Below are positions 35,795 to 48,362 of a stretch of 64,000 nt of DNA, piece after piece (position 1 is the first letter of the stretch; every line of letters begins with the position of its first letter). The notes under the pieces were generated by a model. That model did not search any database and had not been told where the DNA came from. It worked only from the letters and a program-made list of their open reading frames with translations. Origin of the DNA: Monodelphis domestica. Taxonomy: Eukaryota > Chordata > Mammalia > Didelphimorphia > Didelphidae. The DNA lies in assembly GCF_027887165.1 (NCBI RefSeq), contig NC_077227.1, forward strand, positions 85,272,102 through 85,336,101, read 5' to 3'. The position numbers and the translations under genes are program-made.

Positions 35795-35935
35795 ATAACC
35801 ATTTTTAAAATGAGGCAACTGAATGTCAAAGAGGTTGATTAATTGGTTAATGATCACACTAGTTAAAGATTGGGTTGAGATTTAAATGAGATTTCACCAA
35901 TTTGAAGTTCAGTACACTCTTCATTACACCATGCT
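35795..35935 (-). repeat. MIR-type SINE fragment
   Basis: 'TTTTTAAAATGAGGCAACTG' and 'TCTTCATTACACCATGCTG' are antisense MIR. Confidence 0.6.
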
Positions 35936-36207
35936 GTATGTATGTATATGTCTGGTTATAGTAGTGGCAGGATTTGGATCTGGAACCATTACACTCTCTA
36001 CCCTGAGAGGCAGCCCATCCAACTTCTGGAGAGTCCTTTTAGATGGTTCTGTCACTATGGGTTGGGATTTAAACTCTTAACTTTCTCAGGGGTAATTTTA
36101 CAGCCTTCAATAATGAGGAAAAAGGAGTATAAGTAATGGTAAATGATCAGATATTTGGGTTTTGGTCTGATGGGCTGAGAAATCTTTATTTTTTTTTTTA
36201 CAGAATG

Positions 36208-36352
36208 GAATATTTAAGTGTTCTGATGTCAACAGTTAGATATAAGCACATTTTAATACTTCTGAACTCTGGGCTTGAAATGAAGAGAGAGATGGAGTTT
36301 AGTTTTAGTTCTACTACTTAACTACCATGTGACCTTTGGTGAGAAACTAAGA
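36208..36352 (+). repeat. Local direct repeat, copy 1
   Basis: 'ATATTTAAGTGTTCTGATGT' then 'CAACAGTTAGATATAAGCAC' recurs, with substitutions, at 37161-37305. The second half resembles a MIR-type SINE head and core, but the first half does not. Confidence 0.65.
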
Positions 36353-36454
36353 CTTTTCAGGCCTCAGTTTTCTCTTCTATAACATGAGATAATAAATGTA
36401 TTATCTCTTTCATAGGGTTGAGGGGAGAATCAAGCAAAATGCTATGTTGACAGC

Positions 36455-37150
36455 TCTTTCTTTGTTCGGAGTCTGTTTCATTATTTTGTATTCTACATGC
36501 ATTTATACAGATTCCTGCTATTAAAATATGATAGAACTTAAATTCCAAAACAAGCATTCTCTCCTTCAAGGAGTGAATCCAGAGAGGTTCCAAACTTTCT
36601 CCAATGATTGCTCCAAGTACAGCTTGCAACATTCACAGCCTCTTGTTGACCAATTACCTTCAGAATCAATTTACCAAGTACAAAAGAAACATTGTCCTCT
36701 TGCTATATAGTTTCACCAAGTAATGATTTTCCCTACAACCAAATTTGCAGAAACATAATAATGTCTTTGATTCACTTAACTAAACAATCTCTTATGAAGC
36801 TACTTTTTAAAAATTTAAAAACATTTTCTTAAGGAAATACAGGATAAATATAATTCAACTAAAGTATATTGCTCCATGATTAAAATAGCTCAATCATACA
36901 ATCCACCCACCTCATTTCATTTGGAGTGATATTTTTTCAATATACTCCATGCATACTTAAAAACATTTTAAAACAAGTTTTTGTAGCTATCTATTTGATA
37001 TCACTGTAATTTCCCCAGAATCTTTCTTCTATCCTTTCCCATAGAGCCATCCTACATAATAAATAGTAGTTTTAGAAGATAAAATAAATAAAAAAGGAAA
37101 GTGAAAAAATCATCATAACTCATCAATCATCAGTATAGTCTTAAATATTT
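36455..37150. other. Unassigned intergenic stretch
   Basis: AT-rich sequence between the two local direct repeats. No family or gene recognised. Confidence 0.35.
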
Positions 37151-37160
37151 GCAGTGCTCG

Positions 37161-37305
37161 ATATTTAAGTGCTTTGGTGTCAACAGTTAGATATAAACAT
37201 ATTTTAAAATCTTTAAACTCTTTATTTGAAATCAAGAGAGATGAAGCTTAGTTTTAGTTTTGCTACTTAATACCTGGATGATCTTAGACAAGAAACTAAG
37301 ACTGG
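37161..37305 (+). repeat. Local direct repeat, copy 2
   Basis: 'ATATTTAAGTGCTTTGGTGT' then 'CAACAGTTAGATATAAACAT', 'TGAAATCAAGAGAGATGAAG' and 'GAAACTAAGACT' parallel 36208-36352. Confidence 0.65.
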
Positions 37306-37344
37306 GGGACCTCCCACCTCTGCAAGAAGTAGGGTGAAGATATC

Positions 37345-38010
37345 TTCTCATACCTCTTCTTTTGAGTAATATTTGTTGTTTTTTAATTTGTAGCGTTCAC
37401 TTTTTATTTCTTTGTGGTTGTTCTTTCCATTTACATTGTAGTCCATGTGTATATTTTTCTTGGCTTTGCTTACTTAAGTTTACAACAATTCATATAGGGT
37501 TTCCCATGTCTCTATGTATTTATCATATGCAAGATTTTTTGCAGCATACTGATATTCCATCATATTTATTTCCTGCTCTGAAGTTTAGTCATTTCTCCAA
37601 CTAATGAGCATCTATTTTTCCAATTCTTTGTAATCCCCAAAAATGTTGATATAAATATTTTGGTGTATATGGAGACTTTCTTTTTATTAATGGCCTTCTT
37701 GGGGATAAGTCTAATAATGGACTTTCTTGACAAAAGATAAATATTTTGGCGATCACATTTATATAATTCTAAATTGCTTTCCAGAAAGTTTGTCCTGATT
37801 TATAGCTTTACCAACAATGTACTGGTATTTCCCTTCAACATTTACTCTTGTTCTTTTTTTTTATCTTTGCCAATTTACAGAGCACAAAGTGAAACATGAA
37901 TCATTTTGATTATATTTCTCTTGTTATTGGTGATTTGGAACTTCCTTTCATGTAATCATTAATAGTTTGCAATTGTTCTTTTGAGAACTGTTCATATCCT
38001 TTGATAAATA
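37345..38010 (-). repeat. L1 LINE 3' end
   Basis: Antisense of ORF2 C-terminus: 'GCATACTGATATTCCATCAT', 'AATTGCTTTCCAGAAAGTTT' and 'GAACTGTTCATATCCTTTGA'. Confidence 0.7.
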
Positions 38011-38014
38011 TAGT

Positions 38015-38695
38015 GAATGGCATATATATGCATATATATATATAAATATCGTAATTGCTTATATATTTTCAATTTGAAATGGGAGTAGAAGCTACCATAA
38101 ATATTTATCCTTCAGATAAATTTAATATTGTTCAGACTCAAGAAATAATTCTATTATCTCTGCTAGAGTTCATTCAGAAGATAGTATTCAACTACTGAGT
38201 TTTCACCAATCTCAGTTTGTAGAAATTATAATTATTTGAGAGACTAATTTGGGATAAGAATACCAATTTATTGATTAGGCTAGCATTATAACCAATAGAT
38301 TGATAGATCAGTGATCCCCGCAAAGACCAAAGATCCCAAAGTATCACCAGGCAGATTTTGAAATAGACTTTTAGGAGTTCCTTATTCAGATAATTAATTA
38401 ATCAAATTAATTAACTAATTAATCAATTAATTAAATGAAAATTTAAAAAAAGGAAAGCATTCTTTGAAATCCCTAGGAACAAAGAAAATGTAAAAATAGT
38501 AAACCAGAGGGAATTCCTCTAATTTAGATCCCTGACATAAAAATTAATGTAGTATATGAAATACAAATTCATAAACACAAAATGAACTGTGAAGTCAGAT
38601 TGTATAGCAATTATACAAATCAATTTTGACATCAGGGAAAAGTACAAGTTTTGTGATGCTAAAAGGCAAAAACAAACACACAGGACCTTTCGGAT
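38015..38695. other. Unassigned AT-rich stretch
   Basis: It contains a TTAATTAA-rich tract (38385-38435) and a short TA run. No gene recognised. Confidence 0.4.
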
Positions 38696-38885
38696 CAGAA
38701 AGTATTAAATCTGGAAGAGAATTTAAAACTTATCTAATTTTATCTTCACATTTCATGGATAAAGAAATAGATGCAGAAAAGTTAAATTATTTGTCCAAAG
38801 TGATATAACTAGAAAGTGAAAGAGCAGGAACTTAGCCTTAGGTCTTCTATTACAGATCTCAATCTTTTCTATATTATAGAATTCA
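38695..38885 (-). repeat. MIR-type SINE
   Basis: 'TTCATGGATAAAGAAATAGA' and 'TTTGTCCAAAGTGATATAAC' in antisense order. Confidence 0.55.
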
Positions 38886-38899
38886 TATAAATGTGCCTC

Positions 38900-38950
38900 T
38901 TTGTGTGTGTGTGTGTGTGGGTGTAGGTGTAGGTGTATGCGTGTGTATAA
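38900..38950. repeat. (GT)n-rich simple sequence
   Basis: GTGTGT run followed by GTAGGT units. Confidence 0.85.
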
Positions 38951-39429
38951 AAATATTTGACTTTAGGATACCACTAAGAAGGATCTTGGGATTATATATG
39001 AACTTAAACTCAGAATGCTAATTCAGAGGATATATTTTCATTTCCAAAAGGTTTTCATAGGAATAAACTACTCTATATTCCAGGAAGTAATTGATGCCAC
39101 TGAAGAGACATGATTTAGGAAGAGCTTTAGGAAGGTAGTTAGTTAAGGGTGAAAATGTCAGGTGCCTCTGGGAGCTTCCTTTCTTCTGGGTAATTTTTTA
39201 CTTACATACTTCTTTGCCATGCTACTATTAGGAACTTCTAGTCTAATTGGTTGGGTTGGGCAATGGGATAAGAAGTAGAATATATGCCAGGCTTTACAAC
39301 ACAAAGTAAAGAAAATGACAGAGAAAAAGCTATCTGTACTTGTTGCTTTCATTCCTTCTCTTACTTTGAAATAGATTATAATTTGCATTCAATCTCATTA
39401 TTCAAATGAAATTGTTTTTTATCTATATT

Positions 39430-39840
39430 CTTTTAATTGTCATATCTGATGGTCTTTTCTCAATCTTTGCCCTCAAGATCTTTTTGCTGCATTTGATTAT
39501 GTTAACTAATTTTTTTTCCTGTATAAATTTCTCTACTCTCTGGGTTTTTGTGATGCTGCTGCCTCCTCATTCTCCTCCTACTTCTCTGACCACTCTTCAG
39601 GGGTTTTTTTAAGTAGATTATTAAGCCTATCACACCCCCTAACTGGGTGTGTAATTGAAGGCCTTTTCCTCTGACCATTTTAAAAATCATCTATACACTC
39701 TCTATCATCACCCTCATCAGTGTCTATGGATTTAATGATCATCTCTATGAAGATGATTCTCAGATCTACATACTGAGCACAAGTTTCTCTCTTCAACTTC
39801 GGTAAATTACTTATTGGTCATTTCAAAATGGATATAGAGT
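39430..39840 (+). repeat. L2 LINE fragment
   Basis: 'TCAATCTTTGCCCTCAAGAT' and 'GATTTAATGATCATCTCTAT' with 'GAAGATGATTCTCAGATCTA' parallel the reverse-transcriptase motif A to YADD interval of the L2 at 28.8-29.15 kb. Decayed. Confidence 0.65.
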
Positions 39841-40539
39841 CAAAGGATAGGTCCAGATCCCATATTTCATGCTTCTTAGTTGTTTGACAATAAACCAGTA
39901 ATTAAAATTCAGTTTCTTCCCTTGCAGAGTGAAAGTCTAGCACAGAACATAAAAAGTCAACTTTGAAACTAAGAAGATACGGACTCAAGTGCCATCTTTG
40001 ACATACATTGGCCATTTGATCATTGCTCAATCATTTAACCTTATAGTGTTTTAAATAATCCTCTAAGTCTATACCTTTCTGAGGAGCTAACCAACATCTG
40101 CAAAGGGAGTTTCCTTATCTAGGATTTCCCTGTAACAATGGAATCATAAGGCCTGTCTTTATCCTTTTAATAAGTGCACTATAGAAAACAAAACTGATCT
40201 GAGGACACCCACACATGCACACACACAATTATAGATACATTTACACTCATTCACTATGCATAAAATTTGCACAATAATATCAGGGTGTCTAGTGAAAAGC
40301 AAGCCTATACATTTTACCATTCTTATATCAGCATAGGCACAGTCTGATTTTGATTAAAACACTTTACAAAACTCTATCATAGTTCTTATTGTAGTCCTTT
40401 AACAAACCTATAGAAAGACATATATTCACTATTCATAGTCAATTCTTTTTCTAATATGATTCTGTAAGATTAAAATATGAGCCTCTGTATATTGTCTGAA
40501 GTAAATTTCTCTCTCTCCTGTGTCACTCTTTTGATGTCA

Positions 40540-40993
40540 TCTCCTGTTCATGTGGAGGCCAGATACAACTGAGTAAATTTAACTATAGACCAGTTGCCAG
40601 AAAAAGGAAACCAAGAGTCACAAAACAGGAAGTAGAGCTTAGTCCCCAGGTATTTCTCCCCATACTAGGTGGCACAGACAAAATGGAAAGCCATTGTTGG
40701 TTCCTAAGATGTGAAGTGTGAGAGTTGGTGGTCAGAGAAAAGATTTTATCAGAAAGCGGCAAAGAGGAAGAGCTCTCTTGGCTTGGGTGTTGATTATGCT
40801 GGCTGGACCTGCTGGTGAGTGATGAGCGTAGCTAGTAGGTCATTATGTTGGCCTGCGGATAATCTACTAAGGCAGCAATAAGGAAAGTACCCTTCGCTTC
40901 CCTCTCCTTTTCCCCTTCTACTTCATGCTACTTTTGACTTAATAAAATTATTAATCTACAGCCAGGCTTCTAATATTAATTCTTATAATTTCA
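40540..40993 (+). mobile_element. Possible solo LTR
   Basis: A block of different composition carries AATAAA near 40941 and ends near 'TTATAATTTCA'. It contains 'GGTCATTATGTTGGCCTGCG' and a C/T-rich stretch before the AATAAA, as many LTRs do. I could not fix both ends or find a clean target duplication. Confidence 0.35.
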
Positions 40994-41134
40994 AATGTTT
41001 AATAATACCTCCCTAGACTGGCAAAGATGATAGAGAAATAGGAACAAATACTGCTATTCCCAACAACTTCACAAAGATTTATAAATTGTGTCAGATTGAG
41101 TCCTGATAGGTAAATGCAAGAAAAAATTCATATT

Positions 41135-41730
41135 CAATCATTTTTTCCTATCAGAATCCTCATGGGAAGATAGAGTGGTCTATAGACAATGGAAGCAACT
41201 TCTTGATAGGAATGGCTACGTAGAATATTCTAGAACAGAAATTGAAGCTGTGCTCCAGGAAAAGAAGAGGTCCCAGACCCAAATAGAGGATCCTGACCTT
41301 ATACAGGATGAAAGAATAGTTGGCAATTGGTAGCTTTGTTGATAACTACCCAATTCTGGGTCATTGATTCAGTGTGTGACTGCACATAGGGGTAACATTT
41401 CAGGGTGAGGAATGACCATGAGGCTGAAGTTATGTACCGAGAAAGAAACAAAATTCAGTAACAAGAAGAAGCTGTCTGATTTTGATTTCAGGAGCAGAGT
41501 ATGGTTTCTGATTCAGCCCCCAACACAGTCTGACTATTGCAGTGGAATAACTAGGGTAGAAATCCTAGACCAAAGGGAAGTTCTGTCACTCTGAACCAGT
41601 AGAGCTTTCTGGTTGGCTGAAAAAGTGGCTAAATCCAATAGCAGTCACTTATTATTTATATGGTCAATTATTTTTATTTAGTATCTAGTTAATTTTGAAT
41701 CATTCTCTATCAACCTTTTATCACATATAT
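41135..41730. other. Unassigned intergenic stretch
   Basis: No family recognised. The 60-residue frame at 41412-41594 has no recognisable domain. Confidence 0.35.
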
Positions 41731-41734
41731 GTAT

Positions 41735-41970
41735 AGTAGTCTCTCGGTGATCAAGAATGACTATTGTCTTTGTGCAGTTTCATCTACGGTGTACCCTCAT
41801 GTGGCTTTGGAGTCCAAAGGCTGAGGCACAGAGTTTGTGGCACATGGGGCATGGGACGCCAGTTGTTATGGGGAGTGCAGTTGTGGCCTGGTGTCAGCGT
41901 TCCGGCAAGACGTCGACGTTGCTCATCTTCAAAGGTGATGGCAGCATGGTGAATGTGGGTTCACCAGCTG
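41735..41970 (+). repeat. Unnamed dispersed repeat, copy 2
   Basis: It starts 'AGTCTCTCGGTGATCAAG', contains 'GCGTTCCGGCAAGACGTCGA' and ends 'GTGGGTTCACCAGCTG' against a TA microsatellite. Its 5' part matches the minus strand of 17690-18000. Confidence 0.5.
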
Positions 41971-41979
41971 TATATATAC

Positions 41980-42049
<70 letters not shown>
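41971..42049. repeat. (TA)n microsatellite
   Basis: About 35 TA units with two early C interruptions. Confidence 0.97.
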
Positions 42050-42053
<4 letters not shown>

Positions 42054-42054
42054 A

Positions 42055-42690
42055 TTGTCTATACAACATTTCTAACATTTATGTTTTTCTGCATTTGTTT
42101 ATGGGATTTTTAGACCCTAATAGTCAATTTTTTAAAGCATGCCACTCATAGTTGAAGGATATGTTTTTTCTGTTCCCATTCAATAATCACCAGAGGTCAA
42201 GTATAACCTATTCTTAAAAATTTTTATTTCGAATCATGATTTCTTTCTTGTTATTCTTTGCTTATATTTATCTAGGTTTGAAAGGGGGCCAATTGAGATT
42301 CCATATTTTTATAAATTCTATGTCTATTCCTCCCTGTAATTTGTTTTCCTTTAATTGCTATGCCATGTGCTATATATATGTTTAATATTAATATTAATTA
42401 ATTTTGTGGTAGCATCAAACAAAATGTAGTTTTCCCTGTCTATATCTTTTAATTGCCCATTTCTTCCTATTGACATGTCTGAGATCATAAGTGCTAACCA
42501 TGATTTTTATTATTTTTATTTCAATAGAAGCAAAACATATTTTGCGATAGTCATTTATTTTAGCATTCTATAAATCTTTATTTTATTGTTCTGTTTTGTG
42601 GGTGATTTTATTTTATTTATATTTATAGTTCTGAATATTAATTGTATATTTCTCTTGATTGTATTCTTATATTTATCTTTTACCTTTATT
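42055..42690. other. Unassigned AT-rich stretch
   Basis: T-rich, LINE-like composition, but I could not place it in a family. Confidence 0.35.
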
Positions 42691-42699
42691 CTTCCTTTT

Positions 42700-45240
42700 T
42701 ACAAAGAACAGTGAAAATCACGATTATAGCAATACATATAGAAAAGGCTTCTGATAATCCTCAATATCCATTCTTGTTTTAAAAAAAAACACTAGACATT
42801 TTAGGAATTAATGGATCTTTCCTAAATATTCTAAGGATTATCTACATAAGACTAAGAGCCAGTAATATTCATAATGAAGTTAAATGAAAAGCCTTTCTAA
42901 TAATATCAGAGATAAAGCAATGATGTCCATTATCATTACTATTTATTTTAGTGCTAGAAATGCTATCTAATATTAGAGTCGAGCCTGTGGTCTCTCAAGG
43001 TTCAGGGTTCTCTGTCTAGGTGTGGTGGTCAGTCAAATAAGTGGTGAGAGACACTGTATGCTCAATCCTGTGTTTAGGCATCACACAGTGTTCTGCCATG
43101 CACAGGGTTTGCATTTATTTTATAGGTTCAGTGAGTACATACTTTTCTGGCACACAATCATTTCTCAACATACATGTTTCCATAGAACATAACAACAGAT
43201 ACGAAGCCTAAGGAGATAGTCAATGAAACATTATTGCTATTACAGAAATAGATGAATGACATAAACAGGGTGATCTGAAGGTTAGTTCCCCCTGACGTAT
43301 GGGATGACCAGCTAGGAGAATAATTGTTGCTTTTCATCAGCTTTCACAATTAATCAGAATTATTTAGGAGATGGGTAACAAAACATTTCGTAGCTAGGTA
43401 CAGGTTTAGAGTATAAATTAAAGAAGACCAGAATTGGAATTTTCCTCAATTTCCATATTGCATTTTTCTTGTGTTTGAAGTACCTGGCAAAATTGCTTGG
43501 TTATGGTAAACATAATGAGCCAATAAAGTATGTCTGTAACTTGTGTTTCAGAGGAATGATTGATGTATCTGTCATGCTTGGCCTGCCATGGGTGTGAGGC
43601 ATCTGAATGTACCTCTCATAAGGGAAAGTAAGGAGGGGTAATGGGTAGTGATTTTTGGGTTTTAATTCTGTGAATGTAATCTTTTGGAGGTACTATTCTA
43701 AGGGTGTTAAAGTGGTACATATATGTATTAACCCTATAAGTATTAGCTCTCATATTATTTCTCCTGTATTGGGGAGAGAACAATACTCATAACAATTCCA
43801 TTAGTAAGGGAAGTTAGAGAGAGAAGCCATATAGAGGGGGTTCCATAGGTACCTTATTTTCTGGGGGATGCTTTGCTGTGTCCATTTCCCCAGACTGCAA
43901 CTCTGTCAGACAGCAGGGATATGATGGCTCCCCATATCTAATAAGACAAAAAAATGAAATAAAAAGAACAAGCATGGGTAAAAAGGAAATAAAATTGCTT
44001 CTTTTTCAGGTGAGGTCTTATTTAGAGAACCCTGGAGTGCCAACTAAAATGTAATAGAAATTAACTAATTAATATTAATTAAATTATTAAATAATTCTAA
44101 AATTAATAAAAAGTTAGTTGAAAACAATAAGCAATAAACAAAAGATAAGATACAGAATAAAAATAAACTTACATAAATCATCAGTATGCTTGTGTATTGC
44201 CAACACAATTCAGCAGAGAAAATATAAAGAGAAATTCTATTTATAATTAATACAAAAATTATAACATACTTGGGAATTTGTTTTCCAAGATACAATAAGA
44301 ACTATACAATTGCAACTACTAAAGAAAGAGACTTAAATAATTGGAAAAATATTAATTGCTCATGGGTGGACTGACAATTCTACATGAATGAATTTAGTTA
44401 TTCAATGCCACACCAATCAAATTGCCAAAGGAGTACTTAATAGATCTGGAAAAGTAGTAACAAAGTTCATGTGAAACAATAAGAAGTAATGTCAATATTA
44501 TAATAGTTATTATTATTGGCAATATCAGAATTTAAACTATATTTCAAAGCAGTAACCATCAAAATAATTTGGCATGGGTTAAGGAACAGAGAAGTCAATA
44601 AGAAGAGCAAATCAAGTACATAATGTAGTGAGGCAAGAAAGCACACTAGCCTAACATTTGATAAAAAAAAAATCAAGAACATCTTTAATTAAACAGAAAT
44701 ATACTTGTGAACAACATTAGAAAAATTGATCACTGATATCTGGGTAAGAATTTACTATTCAACAAAAATTATTGGAAAAATGGAAAGAATTCTGGTAAAA
44801 ACTAGGTATAGATCAATTGTTTACCAAGTTATAATTGGATATCTGACTTAGTTATAAAGGCTGCTATCATAAACTAATTATAGGAGAACTGAAGAAATTA
44901 CTTGATAGGTATATAGACAAAAGAGGAGTACATGACCAAACAAGGGATATAGAATATCACAGATTATAAAATAACAATCTTGATTGTATACAATTAAGAA
45001 TTTGTTGCACAAACAAAACCAATTCATCTAAACTTAGAAGAGAAGTGAGTAAAAATCATTTTTACAGCAAGTTTCTATGATAAAGGTCTCACTTCTAAAA
45101 GATATTGAGACTAATTCAAATTCATAAAAACAAGAATCTGATAAGTAATCAAAGGATAAAAATAAACAGTTTTCAGAGGAAGAAATCTGAGATTTCAATA
45201 GCCATATGAAAAGATGTTCTAAGTGTCAAATTAATGGGCC
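42700..45240 (+). repeat. Decayed L1 ORF2, split by a solo LTR
   Basis: ORF2 pieces can be followed on both sides of 42972-43936: the stretch before YxDD ends in 'GTGCTAGAAATGCTATCT', and 'AATAAGACAAAAAAATGAAA' resumes the same region. The YxDD box itself is lost. 'TTGGAAAAATATTAATTGCT' (44341) and 'AGTAACCATCAAAATAATTT' (44551) are later ORF2 landmarks also seen at 63.5-63.7 kb. Confidence 0.75.
42972..43936 (-). mobile_element. Solo LTR, ERV family A (copy 2)
   Basis: A 965-bp block is collinear in reverse with 12154-13117. A 6-bp TCTAAT duplication (42966-42971, 43937-43942) brackets it, and the L1 reading continues across the junction. On the minus strand 'CTATAAAATAAATGCAAACC' holds the TATA/AATAAA region. 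The terminal TG and CA look mutated, so ends may shift by a few bases. Confidence 0.8.
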
Positions 45241-45302
45241 CATACGCAGAGTGGCCAGCAAAATTCCTAGTGCAAACTAAACTAGATTAAAATTATATTA
45301 GG

Positions 45303-45505
45303 GAGGGATAGCTAGATGGTTGAGTGTACTAAGAGTCAGGCCTAGAGACAGGAGGTCCTGGTTTCAAATTTGACCTCAGACATTTCCTACTTGTATGACC
45401 TTGGGCAAGTCACTTAAACTACAATTGTCTAGCCCTTACTGCTCCTCTGCCTTAAAACCAATACATTGTATTGATTCTAAGATGTAAGGTAAGGTTTTAA
45501 GAATG
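45303..45505 (+). repeat. CORE-type SINE
   Basis: 'AGAGTCAGGCCTAGAGACAG', 'GACCTTGGGCAAGTCACTTA' and 'CCAATACATTGTATTGATTC' in order. Confidence 0.85.
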
Positions 45506-45654
45506 ATATTAGGAACTATTTAACACAATCACAAAATATTTAATAAAATGACAAAATAACAAAAATAAAATATTAACAAAAAATAACAAAACAAGAAAGA
45601 AAGAAAGAAATTCCTCAGGGAGTATATAGGATTAAGGAAATATAACTGACCCAG

Positions 45655-46004
45655 TGTAAAGATTAAAATTTACGGGAGACTGAGGTAGGTAGAAATTAGT
45701 TTCTCTCTGTAAGGAGTATTATATTTTTATGAGGTTTATTAAAGATTAAGGATTAAAGAAAATACAGGATAAGAAACATGTGCCTAGGCCAGAGAGGCTT
45801 AGACAAGATAATCTCACATCATGGAAGAGCCGCATCTGCTCCAAAACGGAAGTCCAAAAAGCCCCTCAATATGCAGAGAACTCCTTTAAGTAATCATTTG
45901 TGTTCTCGCCCAGGCTAGAATTCATTGTGATTACAAAGCACTCTGGGGAAGTGGAGCAAGGGCTTCTGGGAATTGAAGTCCGGGATTCAAGTCTATTTTT
46001 TACA
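45655..46004 (-). repeat. 3' LTR of the two-LTR element
   Basis: 350 bp, nearly identical to 49137-49486. The minus-strand AATAAA is at 45735-45740. The short purine run GGAGAAA lies directly upstream on the minus strand (46005-46011). Confidence 0.9.
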
Positions 46005-48187
46005 TTTCTCCATGTGATCATTTGAAAAAAAAAATAATTTTTCCCCAAAGGATCATGAAAACATAATCAATGTAAAGATTACAATAATTTGAGGATAAGA
46101 AAAAAGAAAAAAAAGAATAAAACCAATAATTGCTGAACGCATTGACAGAAAGCCAGTTAGGGGGCAGTCCCCTTTGGCATGAAAGTATACATACAAATAC
46201 ATGTTCAATCAACTACACCCAAAGTTCATTTTGATTGTGTGCAGCTTGTGGTCTGGAGGCTTCTTCATGGTGGCTTCTCCTACAATTCAGTTTCTGGATT
46301 CAGAGAGGTAGCATCTTCTTTACCTAAAATTCTTCTCAAAATGAATTTAAACTTTGCAATTTAAATAATAATATTTTTTTACATTTCCCCGTGTTGTGGG
46401 TGATTGAAAAATACACGATCACTTCGGGATGCATGGCTGAGGTATGAGGTATATGAATCAATTGGCAAGAGATATTAAAAAGATATCAGAAAAATCGAAA
46501 TAAAAAAGAAAATACTGGATGAAAATATAGACAAGTAAAGTCTTATGTGTAAAAATTCCAAGTGAAAGGAAAAATAAATCTATAACAGGTCCTTGAGTCA
46601 GGGCCCAATCAAAATGATCTAAGCAATGATGCATTTACCCAGTCAGTAGCCAGGACTACAGAAAGGTACTACACTATGAGAGGCAGAAAAGGGGACCAGA
46701 TTATAGGAGCCAAGGTTTCCAGGATACTTGTCTGTGAATAACTTCAGAATGAGTGTGGACATAAGGAAGCCCTACATCTTAACATAAGTCCAGTGTTGCA
46801 ACCCGAAGTCTCACACTAGGTTCAAAACCTTTGTATTGGCCTAGAAGTGCATCAATCCATCCTGGATTGGCTTTTCTTTGGCTCTGTGCAATGGCTCTGT
46901 TGTGTATATCTTGTCCTGGAATCAGACAGAATCATTAAGCAAAGTCCCATAATTTTTTAAATAATTAGTGGCCTCATTTTTATAGTCACAAGCTTTTTGG
47001 GCATGCTCTGAAAAATGTATTTCAAACTTATAGTACTGAAAAGTCAAAAAGTTAAAGAAAATCTTAATGCTGGTGATGTGCTTCAAATATAAAAAGGAGA
47101 GAAAAGATAATTAAAAAACAAATAGTATATTGCACATGCAAGAAAAATATAATAATAAAAGAGCTTTTAAAATTCAAAAATATAGCTTATAATCATTGAC
47201 AGTCTGTGTCAGCTAAGAAAATATAAAATACAAGGCTTTCTCACCAAAAATTAGATCCATTTCCTCTTTGTATCTGGCCATGATCACTGTGAGTAGAAGG
47301 CAAATGAATTGAGCAAGATAACAATTTTTCATTTTTAAAAATACAGTAGTACAAATATGTAGATATCAATATCCCCAAAATTCTCAATAGCCCAATTAAT
47401 TACAACAGCAAACAAACACACTATCATATTTCACATAAGTTGCTGTATGGCATTTTTAAAACCTATGAATTGATGGATATTTGTCACAATTTTTACAATG
47501 ATAGCAAATCTTTCAACCTTGGTAATAAACATATTTTTAAACAAAGTAAAACTCATCTTGGGTTAAGAACATCATGGAATCTATATATCATTCTGGTGGA
47601 AGTAAAATAGTGAGCTGAAGAGTATAAATAAAGGGGTGCTCCTTTTTTGGAGGCTTTTTAGGGGTACAAATGCCCTGAGATTAACTGCCCCAACTTCCAT
47701 TCACATATTTAGAAATGCGGGAAGGTTGGGGGTTATAATTGTTTTTCACTTCAGCTATGGGCCTTACCTCGTGGTAGGGGCAGGCAAAAATAACCAGAGA
47801 TTGTTAAAAAAAATTCCAAAAATCATATTTAAAAAACCCTTAAAATCATTTGAGATATTTAGCATATTAAATTTTCCAAAGGTTGTTATAGCAATTGTAA
47901 CCAATTCTGAAGTCCATCTATCCTCTATGTGACAATTTACAAAGACAAAAATAGAAAACCTGTTTTGTTTTCAATATGGTTATAGGGAAAAAGCAACAGA
48001 ATTTTAAAACTCAGTAAATTAAATGAACAGTATAACAGTATAAAATCACAAAGTTATATCTTAAACAAAACAATTAGGAAAATGCAATACAGAGATTTTT
48101 TTTATAAACCATTGGAGTCTGAAATACCTTAAAATATAGCCTCTAGTCTTTAAAGTTCCTTCGGTGTTTTTTTTTTTAATTATTAAT

Positions 48188-48362
48188 TATCCATTTAAAT
48201 GTCTGATGTCCAACGGCAAAGTGGTAAGGGCTAAGCAATGGGGTTCAAGGGACCCATCCAGGGCCCCACAGCTGGGGAGTATCTGAGGCCAGATTTTAAC
48301 CCAGGACTGCATGTCTTTAGGCCTGGCTCTCAGTTCGCTGAACCACCCATTTGCCTCCCCAA
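48188..48362 (-). repeat. CORE-type SINE inside the two-LTR element
   Basis: 'AGTGGTAAGGGCTAAGCAAT', 'AACCCAGGACTGCATGTCTT' and 'TAGGCCTGGCTCTCAGTTCG' in antisense order. Confidence 0.85.

Noticed and set aside
41757-42113. 118-residue plus-strand ORF
   Set aside because: It is made of the unnamed repeat plus a TA microsatellite (Ile/Tyr run).
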